From assembly GCA_001584585.1 (NCBI GenBank), contig LSYV01000031.1:81319-145318 (forward strand): a stretch of DNA of 64,000 nucleotides, written 5' to 3'. The notes under the pieces were generated by a model. The model saw only the letters and a program-made list of their open reading frames with translations. It was not told the DNA's origin and ran no database searches. This DNA is from Gonium pectorale (Eukaryota > Chlorophyta > Chlorophyceae > Chlamydomonadales > Volvocaceae). This document shows, one piece after another, positions 31,876 through 44,522 of this stretch (position 1 is the stretch's first letter; the number at the start of each line of letters is the position of its first letter). The position numbers and the translations under genes are program-made.

Positions 31876-34800
31876 GGAGGTCGAGAGAGCGGCGGGTGGC
31901 TGGTGTGGGGGGGGAAGGGGGGGGGGGCATACCGAGGTACGTACATGGGGTCGGTGTGGTCTGTGGTGCGGAGTGGTTTGGTGCGCGGTTGGAGTGGCTG
32001 CGACACGTGGCATGCAGCGGTACAGGGGTAGAGGTGGGGTTGAGGCGATGGGGAGCGCCGAGCGGCGGAGGCTTCGGAGGCGTTGCAGAGCGGCCAGAGG
32101 CGCTTGCGGAGCGGGTGGAGTGCGCAGCCCAGGCGGGCGCTGGCAGCCCGTGGTTGAGTTGGGTGCTGGGGCTTGGGGGGGCGGGGGAAGGGGAGGAGCG
32201 GGGAGAGCAGGGAGGGTCTCGGTGCGTCGGGCTCGTCGCTCAAATGGAGCTGAAACGCAAAGCGTAGTTATTTCGCTCTGGCTTTCCTTCGTATAATGGT
32301 CTGGTTGAAACCATGTCGGCTTCATGGGCTCATTCACACAACCGCACGCACCCGCCGTTGCCGCTTGTTTAACCTCGCGCAACGGCGGGGGTCTGCAGTG
32401 GCATCAATAGGTATGAAACACGTTCGCTGTGGACAGTGCAAGCATCCATGTGTCGTGTGCGCTCTCCACGGGCAGCAAACGTGTCGCTGAGTGACCTTGC
32501 GCCGGGCAAAGGCGCTTGGGCAGGTGGGTTGACCGGCGAACGGCAGGGTTGGGCCGGCCGTAGGAGCCTGACGCCTGCACAGCGCAGGATGCTATCGCCA
32601 GACGTGACTTGGACACGGCTGAGCGGCTGTTGTCGGCAGCAGCGGTACTACCTCTGTCGCCCCTCTTGTCGGAGTTGGCAAGGCCGCTCGTTGCCCCGGC
32701 GGCGTGTGTGCGGCTGCGTGTCGTGACGTCTTGGACAGGGATACCAGGACGCCTCTCCCTCAGTGATGCAAAGCCCTGCGACTGCACTGCCTTCTGTCTG
32801 TGCGGGCTGCACAAGTGCCGGCCGATGCGGAATGCAAGGCCATGGACACTGACGGGGTGCCAGGCTCTCGCTTCACGTCACATGTGTACACGCGGTTGGC
32901 CGTTGATTGGCAGGGTGCTCGTGCCCTTGTACGGCTGGTGCCTTGGTGTTTGGGCGCATCATCAAGTGGTGCAAGTTCAAGTATACTATCTTGAGTTCTT
33001 CACTGGTCAGGTAAAATGCAAGAGGTGGGTAGCGCGGTCGCCGCGGTTTTTATGGTGACACGCTTGCTGCCGTGCGGATATGCATTACGGTACATCGTTA
33101 CTGGATGGCGGCGGCCATACCTTGGGAGGCCTCGAGGGCCATCACTTTACAAGGCAGGCAGGCAAGGCCCATACCGTCGGCTGTGTCTGCAGGATTCCTC
33201 TGCCGCTCTCTGGAGGCTGGCCCCACTTGACTGCAACAGAGCAAAGGACCATCTCAGTCGCGCCTGATCCCGCAGCAACGGCGTGCATGGCGATGGGATG
33301 AGGTTAAACGGTCATACACCGCAACCGTCAGTGGCGCTCACAGCATCAAGGGCACCTTCGTGTGATAGTTGCTGTGCGGACCATGAACAGGATGCCTTGC
33401 CAACTTGGTACGACATCCGCAACAACACTGGTGCCCTGCCTGTTAAGATCGGGCGTCATTCACACGGCCACACAGTTGCTTCTATTGCAGACTGTGAAGA
33501 ACGCTGCCCCAAGCTATCCGTAGTGTGTTGAGCTGCTGGCCCATGGGTCACCCAGGGGAAATACCACGAGATGGGGCGACGTTGCCAAGTGGCGCTTGCG
33601 GCTCGTTGAGAGGGGCGAATGGAATGAACGGTCAGAGGCCAATAGCATAATCTGAAGCGCAGCTTTTGATGAGCAGCAACAGACATAAATGCTATCCCAT
33701 GCGGGATGCGGCAGCCAGGAGACGGCCTCCCCAAAGCCCCATTCCTGAACGGTAGCCCCATCCAATGCGTATACTTCGCCTGTCCGTCATCTAGATACCC
33801 GGCTGCTTCCCATCGAATGGATAGGTTTCAGGCTGCGCATGCTACCGCTCATGCTCTCACCCCGCCATCCACGCTTTCCGGAACGGTGTTGCGACCAGCC
33901 TCATAGAGGCAGTCGCAGCGCGCGCAACGATCAGTCTCAGTCCACTAGGGGCTATAGGCGGCGACCCTTGCCGAGCATTCCCGCTTGCCGGGCCAGATCG
34001 CCGACGTCATGCACAAACGCTTGCCAGCCGAACGCAGGAAACCTTGATTCTCGTTACGCTACGTGCGGAAATTGTCGTGATACCGGTACGCACATTCTGG
34101 AGTGCCGTATGCGCATATAGACCGTGACCAGGCCCCGGCATCAAATGGAGCAAGGTATCTCACCGGGCTCCGCGCGATTACAAAGTTGCATGTAAGTCGT
34201 ATAACTGGCCAGAGTTGAAGGCTACGGTTCTTGTTAGCCGACACTGTGGATGCGTCTCGGCCGTGGGGCGGCTTCGCCCCGACACATACTTAACGCGCAG
34301 CGGCAAAACGTGAAGCCAGACGCAACGGCAGCCCAGCAGGCCCTACCATGTGTTGGACCCGTACACTGGCGCACCGCGTACCGGTTTGTGTTTGCATGCA
34401 AGGAGACGGGGCATTTACAGTTCATACTGCTTTCCGGCACTCCGGCATTCACCAAGAGGCGCTCCCCGCACTACGCAGCGCCTACATCCCCACAACAAGG
34501 CATTATCGAGCTATGTACAGGCAAGAGCAGGGCACGGCCGCTGCTGGCCAACGTGTGGATGAGCAGGACGTAGCATGAGGACGACATCAACGGGCACAAA
34601 TAAGCAGGCACAGATCTTAGGCTACAGATACGTGCTCTCAAACGTATTGCCTTCACAGTTGCAGTGCCATGAGAGCATGCACCGCACTAGTCGACGGTGC
34701 CCCAAAAGCGCGCAGTGCGTGAAGTGACTACGCGGTGAAGTACAAATGATGGCTATGAGTCCATGTTCATGTTGGTACCAGTTCCAGGACGTCTGCTAGC

Positions 34801-35049
34801 CGCAATACGCACAAAGTCTGCTGGCGCACTTGCCCATCAAGGTTGGGAGTAAATAGTCACGGCAGCACACGACAGGGGCGCGAACGGTTCGACCGCAGTC
34901 CGTTATTCTTGCATGGCAGCCTTACTGCTCAACATCGCGTCAGTCCCATCGCGCGACCAAACCCATCGCTGCATTTGTGGCGGGCGGGATAAGCAGCTGG
35001 CTTGCCTGCTGCCCCCAGGCAGTGGGCGAGACGCAACGTGCACTGCTTC
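31876..35049. other. Long intergenic region without a supported gene
   Basis: Between two converging genes there is no open frame with a recognised motif and no coherent exon series. Frames such as 32609-33058 (+) and 31438-32382 (-, partly antisense to an exon) look accidental. Poly-G runs occur near 31900-31930. Confidence 0.45.
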
Positions 35050-38000
35050 TCAATCGCGCTTGTTGATGCCCGCCGCCTGCGCCTCCATGAAGCTGTTGCG
35101 GATCTGCCCCGCGATGTCGCTGACGCCGCCTGGGTTGTGGTTGAGGAAGATGGTGGAGGCCTTGTTGTGGGTGCCCAGGTCCTGTGGGTGGACGCGAAGG
35201 CAAGGAGAGGTAGGGGGCGTCAGCGCATTGAGCGGCAGAGGGAGCCCAGTATTGGCTGCGGAATCACTGCTTGCATCGCATATTCCCATGTGCAGTGTGC
35301 CCAACAAACACATGCTGTTTTGCTGTTGTCTGCGTGCCTGCCTGTATCACACTGTCACGCACAGGTCTTCTAGATCACATAGAACGCATACGTGTCCGCA
35401 GCAGCACACTGTTGGAAACCACACTGGCACGAATCCCCGCACTCGCCTTGAGCGTGTCGAAGTACTGGGTGATGAGCATGAGCGACAGCACCTCCTTGGA
35501 CGAGATGCCGTCCACGCCCGACTGTGGGTAGGCACGCAGAGGCATCGGGGCAGGGAATTGGGTACGCGTTGGGATGGGGAGTGGAGTGAACGCCGTGCCG
35601 GACCACAAACCCGCATCTGCCCAGGAGGCTGCGGGTTACGGTCATCGAGAGCTGCAACTATGATTAGGCCCGAGCACCCAAGCCACCTGCCCCACCCACC
35701 AAGCCGCCATCCGGCTTCTTCAACCTACAGATATCTCCCAACGAGACCCACCTGGAACTCGGCGACCGAGTCGCGCAGGCCGTTGATGATGGCCTGAGGG
35801 CGGAAGAGGGCGGAAGAGAAGGGCGCATTGGTGAGAGGCACCCGCAGGAGGGTGCCGGGCCAACACGACGCAGGGTGACGCCGGCGGGAGGAAAGGGCAG
35901 TACGTCGAGGGATGAGCAGCACTTCGGCTCATGAAATCATGAGGAAGGGAGTGGTAGTGGAGGAGGGGGTAAGTCGAGGACGTCCGGGAGCCCAGACGCA
36001 GAGGCACAAAGTGGAGGAGGGGCAAAGTCACAACGGTGCACGTGGCATGGCCGATGGCGGCTGCGAGCAGGGCCCTGCCCCTGCTACCGCTGCGAAACGG
36101 CGACCGCACCTGGCGCTGGCGGGCGATACCCTGGCCCTGCAGGAACTTGGCCTCGGCCTCCGCCTCGGCGGCCTTCACCACCGCCAGCTGCGGGGTGGGG
36201 TGGGGGAGGGGATGACCGGGAGCTCGAGAAGCATAACGTGGAGGCGGGAGGAACGGCGTGGATGTTCTTCAAGGGCGCCGCATGGAGCCTGATTCCATGT
36301 GGGTCAGGTTCGGATCATGCCTTTGCTTGCATGTACAGATCATGTTTACCACATGTGGCCCTCAAGCATGGCAGTAAGCATAACCTCAGCGTGACGGCAT
36401 CCCTCCCCCCCGGTATCACGCACCTTCTCCGCCTCGGCCTTCTCCGCTGCGGCGATGCGGATGCGGCGCGCCGCGTTGATCTCGTTCATGGCCTCCTTCA
36501 CCTTGTGCGCGGGCTCGATGTCGTTTACAAGCACCTGCGAGGACACGTTCGGACCAGGGAGGTTTGCAAACTCGGGCACCCTGCCTCCGGCTCTCCGGTC
36601 CTCTGCTTCAAACTACGAAGGGCAAGCCGCCCGGGCGCCGGGGTTCCCAATTGAATGGGCCGGGTGGCGGCGTGGCGAGGGCCGCGGGTGCAACGAAGCT
36701 GACCAAAGAGCCTGGCATTTCCAACCTGTCGATTCTGCCCTGCCCACACTCGCGCCTTCACCCGCACCCCAGCACCCACGCTCCAACAGCCTCCCCCCCG
36801 GGCTGCTCCCAACCCGTACCCGTACCCACGTGCAGGATCATGTAGCCGTAGTCGGACATGGACTTGGACAGCGCGTCCTTGACGGACTTTGCGATGTCCT
36901 CCTTCATCTCGTATGCGTCGTCCAGGTTCATCTTGGGCACGGCGGCGCGCACCTCGTCGAACACGTAGGCTGAGATCTGCAGTTCGGTGAGAGGAGAGGG
37001 GAACGGACCGGAACGCCGCGTTGCAGGGATGGATGGCCAAGAAGAAGCGGGAGCAAGGACGAAGGTGGCCAACGGCAGTGGGGGGCCATAGGCGATAGGA
37101 ATGAGAAGTACGGTACTCGGAGCTTACTACCTGCAGGAAGGATGCAGGGCAGCAGCGGGGTGTGTTTTGGGTTTGGTAAGACCCCTTGTTGTTATGTGGT
37201 CAGGGAATGCGGACGTCTGCCCAGAAACGGGGGCTCCCTCGCGGGAATGAAAGTATACATATGGAGGAGTGGGCGATGACGGGGAGCGGCGGCCAACTAC
37301 CCGACAACCCATTCGCCACCGTTCTATTGGCCAATGGGCTGCTGAGTCGATGGAAAACGTGGTATACGGCTTGTGCCAAAGTCCAGCCCGAATGCCGTAG
37401 CGGCTCTTCGCAACAGGACCCAATCCTAGGAGCATGTGGGTGGCCCGGAGGCCATGCGCCCGGCAGCCAAGCCCGCCCCGCTCCTAGCGGCTGCCCACCG
37501 GAGCTGCCCCGTGCTCCTGCCTCTCCAAGCAGCCAGCGTACCTGCTGTTTCGAGTCGGTGAGCTTGTAGTACGCGTCGTACACGGCATCACGGCGGACCT
37601 GTGAGAATGCGCGGCGGAGACAAGGGATCCTGTAAACGTGGGCCAGCCAGACGGCCGAACCAGACGGTGGAGCCGCGACAGGCCAATACCCTTTCTTCAA
37701 CCATGGCAACTTCGACCTGGTGTGCCCCAATCACTAGCTCCATGTGGGTGAAGGTGCTCGAGCCGATGTCCGCTCAACAGCTCTAGGGAAGCAAACTAAA
37801 CTTTCCATCGTCACCTCCACACCAATCCGGTGCGCCCATTGGTACAGTGCGGAGCTGGAAGAGAGCATGCAGGCGCCCTGTGCCCTCATTACGAGCCTCC
37901 GTGCTTGCCAAAAGCTTCATGGGCCACCCACCCACCCACCCACCCACCGACCCAGCCACCCTAGCGGCCGCGCGCCCACCCACGTAACCGCCCACCCATC

Positions 38001-38871
38001 CAGCAAGCGGCGCAACCACCCGTCCGTCCAGCCACCTGGTACTGCACGCTGATGACCAACGTCACAAACACGTTGTCCTGAGAGGGGGTTGGGAGGCGGG
38101 CGGGGTCGGGTCGCGTCAGCAGCAGCAGCCACACCGCTTTCTTTGCGTACAGTTCGTCCAAGGTGCACGGCCCAGATCCGTGCGCAGACGGATCGTTTCA
38201 GCTGTCCATGGGCATATCCACGTCCCTCCTCGTCCTTCATGTGATAGGGTTTCCTTCCTGAACGTAGCGGAAACCCTTGGCCCGGCCCCTCACCTTGGTC
38301 TTGGTCTCGCACCTGCGCAGCAGAGGCGGGGGAAGGGGCTTGTGTGGTGAGAACTACCGGCGCGTGCGCGTTACCTTGATGCCAGACGTGTACCTTTGGT
38401 CCGCGCACAAGACTGAGTCGTGCAACAGCCGTGCCGGCATCCCCAGCTCTAAGAACACAGGGAAGGCACGCGCACCTCACATCCAGCTGTTGCACGCGGA
38501 GGCTCAGGGAGCCAGTGACGACGGAGCCCAGGCAGCAGCACACGCAGTTAAGTCCGGGATGGGCGATGTGGCTGAATTTGCCGCAGGTTTCAATCACCGC
38601 AACCGTCTCTTGCTCAGGGCAAGCGAAGCAGCCGCTACGAGGTCCCGACGGGAGGGCGGGAGGGGTGGGGCGTGGGGGGCGCGGGACGGGAGCATTATTC
38701 TCTGGCAGGCTATATTAAGGCAGCCACACATCGGGCGGTATGCGACGGCAGGTGACCAGAGTAGGTACGCGGTCGAGCAAGCGCCCAGGCGAAGCGTGGA
38801 CATGAGGAGCACGCGAGGCCACAACAGTCTCGATACGACCGTCAATTGCACAAAACTTACCAAACCGACAT
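35050..38871 (-). CDS. Hypersensitive-induced response (HIR) protein, SPFH/band 7 family
   Basis: Eleven exons encode 290 aa: 38871-38861, 38634-38476, 38312-38294, 38077-38036, 37598-37542, 36976-36830, 36534-36424, 36187-36110, 35793-35752, 35521-35447 and 35181-35050. HIR hallmarks follow in order: [121 protein letters not shown] and ending [17 protein letters not shown]. These proteins oligomerise in plasma-membrane microdomains; in plants they act in defence-related cell death. The N-terminus MSVCGCFAC lacks the Gly2 myristoylation site of plant HIRs but has three cysteines that could be palmitoylated. Exon 1 is 11 nt and exon 3 is 19 nt; exon 2 uses a TAG acceptor; intron 10 has a GC donor (CTCAAG|GCGAGT). 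An intron around 37924-37958 holds a (CCAC)n run. Divergent from the FAD oxidoreductase gene. Confidence 0.97.
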
Positions 38872-39175
38872 TCTTGCTGAGTTCTACTTGAAGCAGGCGG
38901 GTGCCTCGGGTGGCTAAGCGAAGGGCGCTGGAGAGAAGCTGGACAAGGTTTGACTTCTGCCTAAAGCAACTAGATACAAATTAGCAAATGTCCAGCAAGT
39001 ACAAAACAGACCATCAGAAAGCGACAGGGTTGGAACAAAAGACGGGCTTGTGGGCCCCAAGTTGGTTGGTCCCGTCTCGTCCTAACCGTGACGAACTGCA
39101 ACACTGATGCATCTACGGGCTGAATGGTCAATCATCGTTCGAACCTGTGAACGGCTTCTGAAGGACTAAGGAATT
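38872..39175. promoter_or_regulatory. Divergent intergenic region between HIR and FAD oxidoreductase genes
   Basis: Only 304 bp separate the two oppositely directed ATGs. The stretch is AT-richer than the genes (for example 38960-39010). No clear TATA box is visible. A shared or overlapping promoter is inferred from spacing. Confidence 0.5.
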
Positions 39176-42100
39176 ATGGGGCTTCAAGTGGTGGTCGTGG
39201 GCGCGGGCATCGTGGGCGCCGCGATATCCCACTCGGCCGCGAAGATCGGTGCAAAGGTGCGGCCCATAAAATGGCTGCGGACGTCGCGCAAGCATATGAC
39301 GGCGGACACGCCGTAACCAGGCAAAGCGTGCCTCGGAAGCCCTGACTCGCTGTGCCCTGCGTCAACCTGAAATGAGGCAGAATGGCAGCATCACCCGAGG
39401 TCGGGGCCACACAGTAAAGAGCTGACACCCGCGTTCTCAGTGCCCCAAGCCTGACCCTCGCTGTGCCTCAGACGGCCTCAGCCTTTCACCCCACCCCCTC
39501 CGCAGGTGCGTGTTCTGGATGTGGTCTCCCACCCCGGGACCGGTGGTGCGACTCGAACCACGTGGGCTTGGATCAACGCCGGCAAGAAGCACCCGCAGCA
39601 CTACCGGGGTGGGTGGGTCCCAGGAGTGGGACATGTGGGAGACTTCAGTTGCAACAGGGGGGAGAGAGACAGAGAGGAAGTCGGGCACCCGTTTTTGCGC
39701 ATCACTGGCTGCCAACCCCAGAGGCCGTAGCCTGCCCACCTCTGTCGCCGTTCATAGGGCCGAGAACACGTGCATTTGGTGCGCATACCGTATGCGGTGC
39801 GGCTAGGCGTGGAGGGTGATATTCGAGCTCGTGTGCCGCCCTTTCCACGTCTCCCCACCACCCCTCTTGGATCTTCGCGGGAACGACAGCCGCCAAGTGC
39901 GACCTGCAGAGCCCTGACCAGGGCCGCGTCAGCGGATCCCAGGGCGGACGGACGCGCCAACGCCCATCTCAGGTCCCCGCCCCTGCCAGCTTGCCGCCGC
40001 TTACAACCCTGGCCATGGCGGCTTTCCCTGCCCCCCTAAAAAAACATGTACCCCCGCTGCTGTCAAATGTGGCGCGTGTGGCGCAGCCGTACCGCGAAAT
40101 CGTTTCCAGTTGACGATGCCACGACAGCAGCATGCGCGCACACACATACCCATGCATATCGAACCCACACAAGTATGCATGCGTTCATGTAAACACAGAC
40201 AGAGATTACCCTACCGGCCCCCGCCTGATGAACGCGCTGCCGGCACCGGCCCTCCACCCCGCCCCGCCCCCGCTGGCGGCTCACCCGCCCCCCCCCCGCT
40301 TCCAGACCTGAACCTCGCGGGGCTGCGGCGCTGGAAAGCCGAGTGGCCGGGCCTGGTGTCTGAGTGCGGCTCGCTGCTGCTGGACGAGGAGGACGGCCCC
40401 AGCATCGACGACCCGGCCTACCCGGGGCGGCGGCTCAGCCCCGAGGAGGTGCTGCGGCTCGAACCGCACATCGCGCCTGGTGGGGCGGCGGGCAGCGGGA
40501 CGGATCCCTACCGTGCACGGCTGTACGACCGTACGATTGTACGACTGTACGAACAATGTGCATGAACGGGGGAGAGGAATGGGAGCCATGGCTCTCTGAG
40601 GGACGGCCATGTTTTCCTGCCCCGTCTGTACCTCTTCGCGCGCGTTTGCCCTCATGAAACACCCCCTAGACACTGCTATCTCCTCCCCCCGCCCCGCCCC
40701 GCCCCCTCTTTTGCGGCGCTGCAGAAGCGGCCGCCCGCGGCGCTGTGCTGTACGCGCAGGAGGCGTGGGTGGACCCGCAGGAGGCCTGTGCCGCCATGCT
40801 GAAGTCGGCGCGGGCGGCGGGGGCGGACGTGATGCTGGGACCGGGGCAGCGCGTGGAGCGGCTGCTGGTGGAGGAGCTCGGAGGAGGAGGAGCTGCGGGA
40901 GGGCAAGGAGGAGCGTCCCCGGCGGCTGCGGCGGCGGCGGGGTGTCGAGTGACGGGTGGGGCGGGGCAGTGCGGGGCCGTGCTCACAGACATGCCTGCCA
41001 GGGTGTTGCATCAGGACTTTTGGATCAGCCCCTCCGGATCCGGCTCCCGTACACCTCCCCTTGCGCGAATGGACATTGCCCGTGAGCAGCGTCTCCATGC
41101 GCTCAAGGAGTCACTCTTCAAGACACGAGTAAAGACCCCCTGCGCATCCGACCTTCCCGCCTGTCGCGATTCCAGCCTTGGGTAATGCCGGCGGTCTTTG
41201 GGCCCACTCACTGCGCCCGGCTCCCAGCAGTGGTGCTGGCAGCGGCTACCGTACGGTCACGCATGTGGCGACATCGCCCGCCGCCCGTCGCGGCTCCAAC
41301 CCTGCCCCGGCCCCGCCCCGACCCTGCCCCGACCCCGCCCCGACGCTGCCACAGCACGCAGGCGTCCCCAGCAGCCGCGGCCGACCTCCATCCCTCCGCG
41401 ACCCTACCTCACCCCAGCCTGCCCCAGCCCCCGTGTCGCTCCCAGCTCCATCCCCTTGCCGCGCTGAGCAAATGCCCTTACCAGCCCCTCCGTTCCCGGC
41501 GCTCCACGCAGGCGTCCAAACCGCGGACGGGCGAACGCACCCGAGGCCGAGCTCCACCCTCACGCAACCCTACCTGGCCCCAGCCCCCACTTCCTACCCT
41601 ACCTTAGCCCCCTGCCGCTCAGCAATGGGTTTGGCTTCCCGGCGCTCCATGCAGGCGTCCAAACCGCGGACGGGCAAACGCACGCCGCGGACGTGGTGGT
41701 GCTGGCGGCGGGCGCGGCGGTGGGGCCCTTGGCGGCTCAGGCGGGCGTGGCGGTGCCGCTGCTGCACAAGCCCGCCGTGGTGGCCGTCACGGCGCCCGTC
41801 GGGGCGCAGGGCGGGCAGGCGCGGCGGCTGCTGAGCCGCCTGCTGGCCAGCTCGCGGGTGTTTGCGTGGCAGCGGCCCGACGGGACGTTCATGCTGGGCG
41901 ACACGCGTGAGTGCGGGGCTCCCGCGCGCGCTGCGGGCGGTGGTCGGGGCGGTTGCGGTTTCGGGGCGGAGACGGCGGGGGCGGGAAGGTGGTCGTGTGA
42001 GGTTGAGCTGGTGGTTGGGGGGGAGGTAATGGAGAAGTCGGAGCGGGGCGGCGGCGAATGGAGAACGGGAGGGAGGGGAGAATGTGGCCGAGGTGAGATG

Positions 42101-43484
42101 GTGCGTGCATTTGCCCAGTATGTTGGCGGGGGAGGGCCACGGGACCGTGCGGCGGGGCGGTGGGTGCTCCCAGCCAAGCGCCCACGTCCGGCCGCGCCCC
42201 TCCCCCCACCCCGCTTCCCTCGCCCGCCCGCCCCTCCCTGCCATACCCCTCATTGCCGCGTCAGCGTATCGACCAAGTTGCAGATGCCGCAGCCTTCGCG
42301 CGCCGCCCCCCACCGCCACCCGCCCACCGCCGGCGCCGGGTGCCCACGCCTGGCGGCCGCACATTACGCCTGGCCACCGCCGTACGGCCCTCGCCGCCAT
42401 CACCGCCCATCGCCCGCCGCCGGCCCCCCCCCCACCTCGCGTCCCCCCCTCCGCAACCCACCGCCAAAGGCTTCCCTGGCGAGCAAGCTTCGGGAGCGCT
42501 CAACGGCCGCCCACGTCACGCCCCCCCCAGAATGCTCTTCAACCTCATGACTCATCCCCGACCGCCCCTCGCCCCCTACCCCACCCACCCACTGCAGGCG
42601 TGCACGAGGACGCCAGCGCCGCGTGGGGTGAGTCGCTGCTGCAGCGGGCGGCCGAGCTGCTGCCGGAGCTGCGGGCGGCTGGCGCCCGGGTTGAGAGCGT
42701 GGAGGCGGCGTACCGTCCGTGGCCGCAGGTAGCGTACTGTGCTGCGGCGTGGGTCAGCTGGTACGATGCGGGCGGCGCCGCCACCCCATGCCCACGGAGG
42801 GCAAGCGGAGGGGAGGGGCGCGGGCAGCGCTCCGCGTGGAGGCTGCGTGTCGTGCGCCGCGTCGCGGCTTCCGAAGGGACAGGGCTCAGGGGTGGGGTTT
42901 GGGGTGTGTGCAGCCATGCGCGTGGCCCCTACCGGTATCTGCCTGGGTGGCCCCCGCTGACCAACCCAAGCTGATAGAGGCGGCGTGCACGAGCTCGAGC
43001 TTCTCAAGCGAGAAAGCTTCCCAGCCTCTTAGTCCCCCGCTCTTAGTCCCCGGGCGAATGCTATGGCTGGCGACCAGCCGCTGATAACCAAGCCTGCTTG
43101 TCCTCAACCCCCTCCCCCGAATCGGGCCCCCCACAGGACGGCTGGCAGCCAGCCGGAAGTATCCAAGCCTGCTTTTCCTCAACCCCCTTCCACCCCTCGG
43201 TCCCCCCCCCACAGGACGGCCACCCCATCATTGGCCCCGCTCCCTCCTGCCGCGGCCTGTACATCGCCACAATGCACAGCGGGGTCACGCTGGCGCCTGA
43301 GGTGGGCCGCCTGGTGGCCACGGAGCTGGCCCACTGGGATACAGCCGCCGGCGCGGCGGCGGCCAAGGCGGGTGGCGGCGGCGGCGCCGAGGAGCTGGCG
43401 GCGGCGCAGGCCGTACTGGAGCCGTACCGACTGGACAGGGACTTTGAGGAGGGGGCCAAGCGCAACGCGTATGGGTGGAAATGA
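39176..43484 (+). CDS. FAD-dependent oxidoreductase, DAO (glycine/D-amino acid oxidase-like) family
   Basis: Seven exons (39176-39256, 39506-39608, 40306-40479, 40725-40955, 41655-41906, 42598-42728, 43215-43484) encode 413 aa with every phase matching. The N-terminus MGLQVVVVGAGIVGAAIS is the Rossmann dinucleotide-binding start, with GAGIVG binding the FAD ADP moiety. Later family signatures are LSPEEVLRLEPHI, AVLYAQEAWVDPQEA, RVTGVQTADGQ, ADVVVLAAGAAVGPLA, and the C-terminal FAD-contact segment RPWPQDGHPIIGPAPSCRGL followed by HSGVTLAPEVGRLVATEL. Family members oxidise C-N bonds of amino acids or related amines; the substrate here cannot be read from sequence. There is no obvious targeting peptide. 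A purine-rich repeat begins just after the stop. Confidence 0.94.
41361..41700. repeat. Degenerate tandem repeat spanning the intron 4/exon 5 boundary
   Basis: GGCGTCC-containing units start at about 41361, 41511 and 41654 (spacing 150 and 143 bp). The second unit repeats the true acceptor region nearly exactly: CCCGGCGCTCC[A]YGCAG followed by GCGTCCAAACCGCGGACGGG, which is also how exon 5 of the oxidoreductase begins at 41655. The first unit is more diverged. Each repeat is followed by CCCTACCT..CCCCAGCC-type pyrimidine-rich sequence. Confidence 0.85.
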
Positions 43485-43489
43485 TGTGG

Positions 43490-43600
43490 AGGGAAGGAGA
43501 GGGGAGAGGAGAGGAGAGGAGAGGAGAGGAGAGGAGAGGAGAGGAGAGGAGAGGAGAGGAGAGGAGAGGAGAGGAGAGGAGAGGGGAGGGGAGGGGAGGA
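43490..43600. repeat. Purine-only tandem repeat (GAGGA)n
   Basis: About 20 near-perfect copies of a 5-bp GAGGA/AGGAG unit start within 10 bp of the oxidoreductase stop codon, so they lie in its 3' UTR or just beyond it. One strand is entirely purine. Confidence 0.97.
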
Positions 43601-44522
43601 GTGCGAAGTGAAGGTTGGGACTGGCTCGGAAGAGGACGGTGCGTGATCGTGGGCGGTCGGGTGTGTTGGGCTGAGAGGCGCGGGGACAGGCGCGGTGCTC
43701 GACAGGCTGGGTGGCTGCCGTCGTGGGGGGAATGCCGGGGTGGGAGGTGGGAGCTCGGCGGCGTTGAGGGCGTGAGGCTGCGTGGCGTGCAAGCGAGTGG
43801 CGTTGTTGCTCACACGGTATGCGGGCGAGGGCGTGAACGGGAGCGCAGATAGCGCGACGGCAATGGCGCCTGAAGGGGCCTGAAGGGGCTAGTCCAGCCC
43901 TCGGCTGCACAGGCAGGCATCGCACCGCATCGCGCCCTGCGGTGTGACCGCGAGCGCAGCCGCGTAGCTGCGAAGCGGCGTAGCTACAGCGGGCGGCCGA
44001 CTGGGACAGGGGCGCAAGCCAGGCCACGCGCGCGGAGCAGGCCGGGCGGGGCGGCCGAGGAAGGGCATGCGTCCTGGCGGTGCTACGGGCTGCGTTTTCG
44101 TGACGGCGGCAGGTGGTAGGGTCAAGCGAGCGCCGTACACCCACCCACCCTTTTCCTCGGACTGCCTGGTGCAAAGCCGCTGCCGCCCGTGTACGGCATC
44201 CCTGTGTGGGTCACTCCACGTACGGCCACGGGTTTTACGCCATTATGCCCTGCAGGGTCTTCATGCGCCCTTACCACTTCCTTCATCACAGTAAGCGGAA
44301 TTGAAGAGGACCGTGCCCGTTGTTTCCCTTGTTATCCCTTGTGAGCTAGGCGCCTCCGGTCAAATACGAACACCGCTGTGCTCTCTTTCATTTTCTTCTG
44401 GCCACATTTGTCTGGGTCTTCAGCAGCTTCGGCTACCGTTAGGCACTGCTCAGGCGCTGCGTGTCCCGTGCCACGCTCTCGTTTCCGGTCGGCCTCGCCG
44501 CGCTTCGCCCGGGTACACTATA
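43601..44522. other. Intergenic region without a supported gene
   Basis: No exon with family similarity. Open frames here on both strands are short or GC-driven. It should hold the promoter of the gene that starts at 44523. Confidence 0.45.
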
